Below the pieces are notes generated by a model. That model was not told the origin of the DNA and did no database searches. It saw only the letters and a program-made list of their open reading frames with translations. A stretch of DNA of 40,814 bases, taken from positions 1 to 40,814 of the forward strand of contig JAZNKA010000027.1 in assembly GCA_045578305.1 (NCBI GenBank), written 5' to 3'. Below, in pieces: positions 40,226-40,814 of the stretch. The translations under genes and the position numbers were made by a program. How positions within the stretch are numbered: position 1 is the stretch's first letter; the number at the start of each line of letters is the position of its first letter. Source of the stretch: SIG440 sp045578305. Its GTDB lineage: Bacteria > Bacillota > Clostridia > Monoglobales > Monoglobaceae.

Positions 40226-40814
40226 TTATACTATTTTAGTACTCCAGTCCGAAACATCCCACACCTCATCAACAACACCTGTATAAAACTCGCTTTCGTG
40301 ACAAACCAGCAAAACTGTACCGCGGAATTCCTTTATCGCCCGCGCAAGCTCCTCCTTTGCCGCCACATCAAGATGATTTGTGGGCTCGTCAAGAACAAGC
40401 AGATTGGCAGGATTTTGCATTATCTTGCAAAGTCTTACCTTTGCGTTCTCGCCACCCGACAAAACCCGCATTTGTGTTGTTATATGCTCGGTAGTAAGAC
40501 CGCATTTGGCAAGTGCGGCGCGTGCCTCGGCATTTGTAAGCGACGGAAATTCATCCCAGAACTCCTGAAGTGCCGTTTTGTCGGATGCACTCTCCTCCTG
40601 CTCAAAATATCCCACATTTACAAACTGATCATGAACAACCTCGCCTTCGAACGACGGAATAAGTTTTAAAAGCGTTTTAAGAAGAGTTGATTTTCCAAGT
40701 CCATTTACACCCTTAATTGCAATTTTTTTGTTGCGTTCTATTTCAATATCAATCTTTTTGGTAAGCGGCGAATCATATCCGATAACCAAATCTTTTGCCG
40801 ATATAACAATTTTG
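40226..40814 (-). CDS. ABC-F family ATPase, C-terminal part (5' end outside window)
   Basis: The 195 visible residues are the second nucleotide-binding domain of an ABC-F protein: Walker A GVNGLGKSTLL, signature LSGGENAKVRL, Walker B LLVLDEPTNHLD. The H-switch reads LVCHESEFY instead of the usual VSHD. No membrane segments are present. ABC-F proteins act on the ribosome E site, and some give antibiotic resistance. The frame continues past the right edge. The neighbouring TetR gene suggests inducible expression. Confidence 0.92.
   Translation of the reverse strand, partial: KIVISAKDLVIGYDSPLTKKIDIEIERNKKIAIKGVNGLGKSTLLKTLLKLIPSFEGEVVHDQFVNVGYFEQEESASDKTALQEFWDEFPSLTNAEARAALAKCGLTTEHITTQMRVLSGGENAKVRLCKIMQNPANLLVLDEPTNHLDVAAKEELARAIKEFRGTVLLVCHESEFYTGVVDEVWDVSDWSTKIV

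Noticed and set aside
1..40814. CRISPR array, prophage or insertion sequence
   Set aside because: No regularly spaced direct repeats, integrase, transposase, capsid or cas genes were seen in any frame.

Overview
The window is a 40.8 kb, AT-rich piece of chromosome from an anaerobic, spore-forming member of the Clostridia, probably uncultured and host-associated. Evidence for this is a clear SpoIIID, a T-box leader, RNase Y next to YmdB, TAXI-type and PutP-type uptake systems, Rex, lipoprotein receptors of Gram-positive type, and consensus SigA promoters. No phage, plasmid, insertion sequence or CRISPR array was seen.

Left edge to 9 kb (minus strand). A consensus promoter drives a T-box leader followed by the 5' part of an unusual fusion gene (XRE HTH + cupin + medium-chain-type acyl-CoA synthetase) that runs off the window. 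The leader best fits a tRNA-Val(GUA) specifier. Upstream of it lies a housekeeping cluster read toward the left edge: rny, then a HAD nucleotidase, ymdB, pgeF, an orphan peptide-type substrate-binding lipoprotein and dinB.

9 to 17 kb. A small Cys-rich protein gene converges on spoIIID. Next is a purine-salvage operon (xpt, a BMP lipoprotein, a double ATPase and two permeases), in which xpt appears to start with AUU. An orphan F420-glutamate-ligase-family gene follows. A tRNA-Met(CAT) gene lies beyond it.

17 to 23.6 kb (plus strand). One operon from a perfect TTGACA-17-TATAAT promoter carries aconitase, eukaryotic-type NADP isocitrate dehydrogenase, the NADH sensor Rex, a P-loop/Asp23-like fusion protein, 8-oxoguanine glycosylase and a nitroreductase. 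It joins the oxidative branch to 2-oxoglutarate with redox sensing and oxidative repair.

23.5 to 27.8 kb (minus strand). One operon is headed by mtrB, a homologue of the trp RNA-binding attenuation protein in which one of the three RNA-contact residues is replaced. It continues with pgsA, a Wzz/BY-kinase pair, a coiled-coil membrane protein and an SLH-domain protein.

27.9 to 40.8 kb. This is an accessory catabolic region: cytoplasmic GH29 fucosidase with a divergent AraC regulator; an SGNH hydrolase and a shortened D-aminoacylase-like gene behind a TAXI-TRAP transporter; a PsiE-like and a YhcH-like gene; then a short mosaic in which pieces of three genes (Gfo/Idh/MocA oxidoreductase and two AraC regulators) are butted together in alternating orientation. 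An SDR oxidoreductase, PutP, a TetR regulator and the C-terminal half of an ABC-F protein complete the window.

The leads most worth following are the T-box-controlled XRE-cupin-acyl-CoA synthetase, the apparent AUU (or AUU/AUA) starts of xpt and rny, the altered TRAP protein heading an envelope operon, and the P-loop/Asp23 fusion behind rex.
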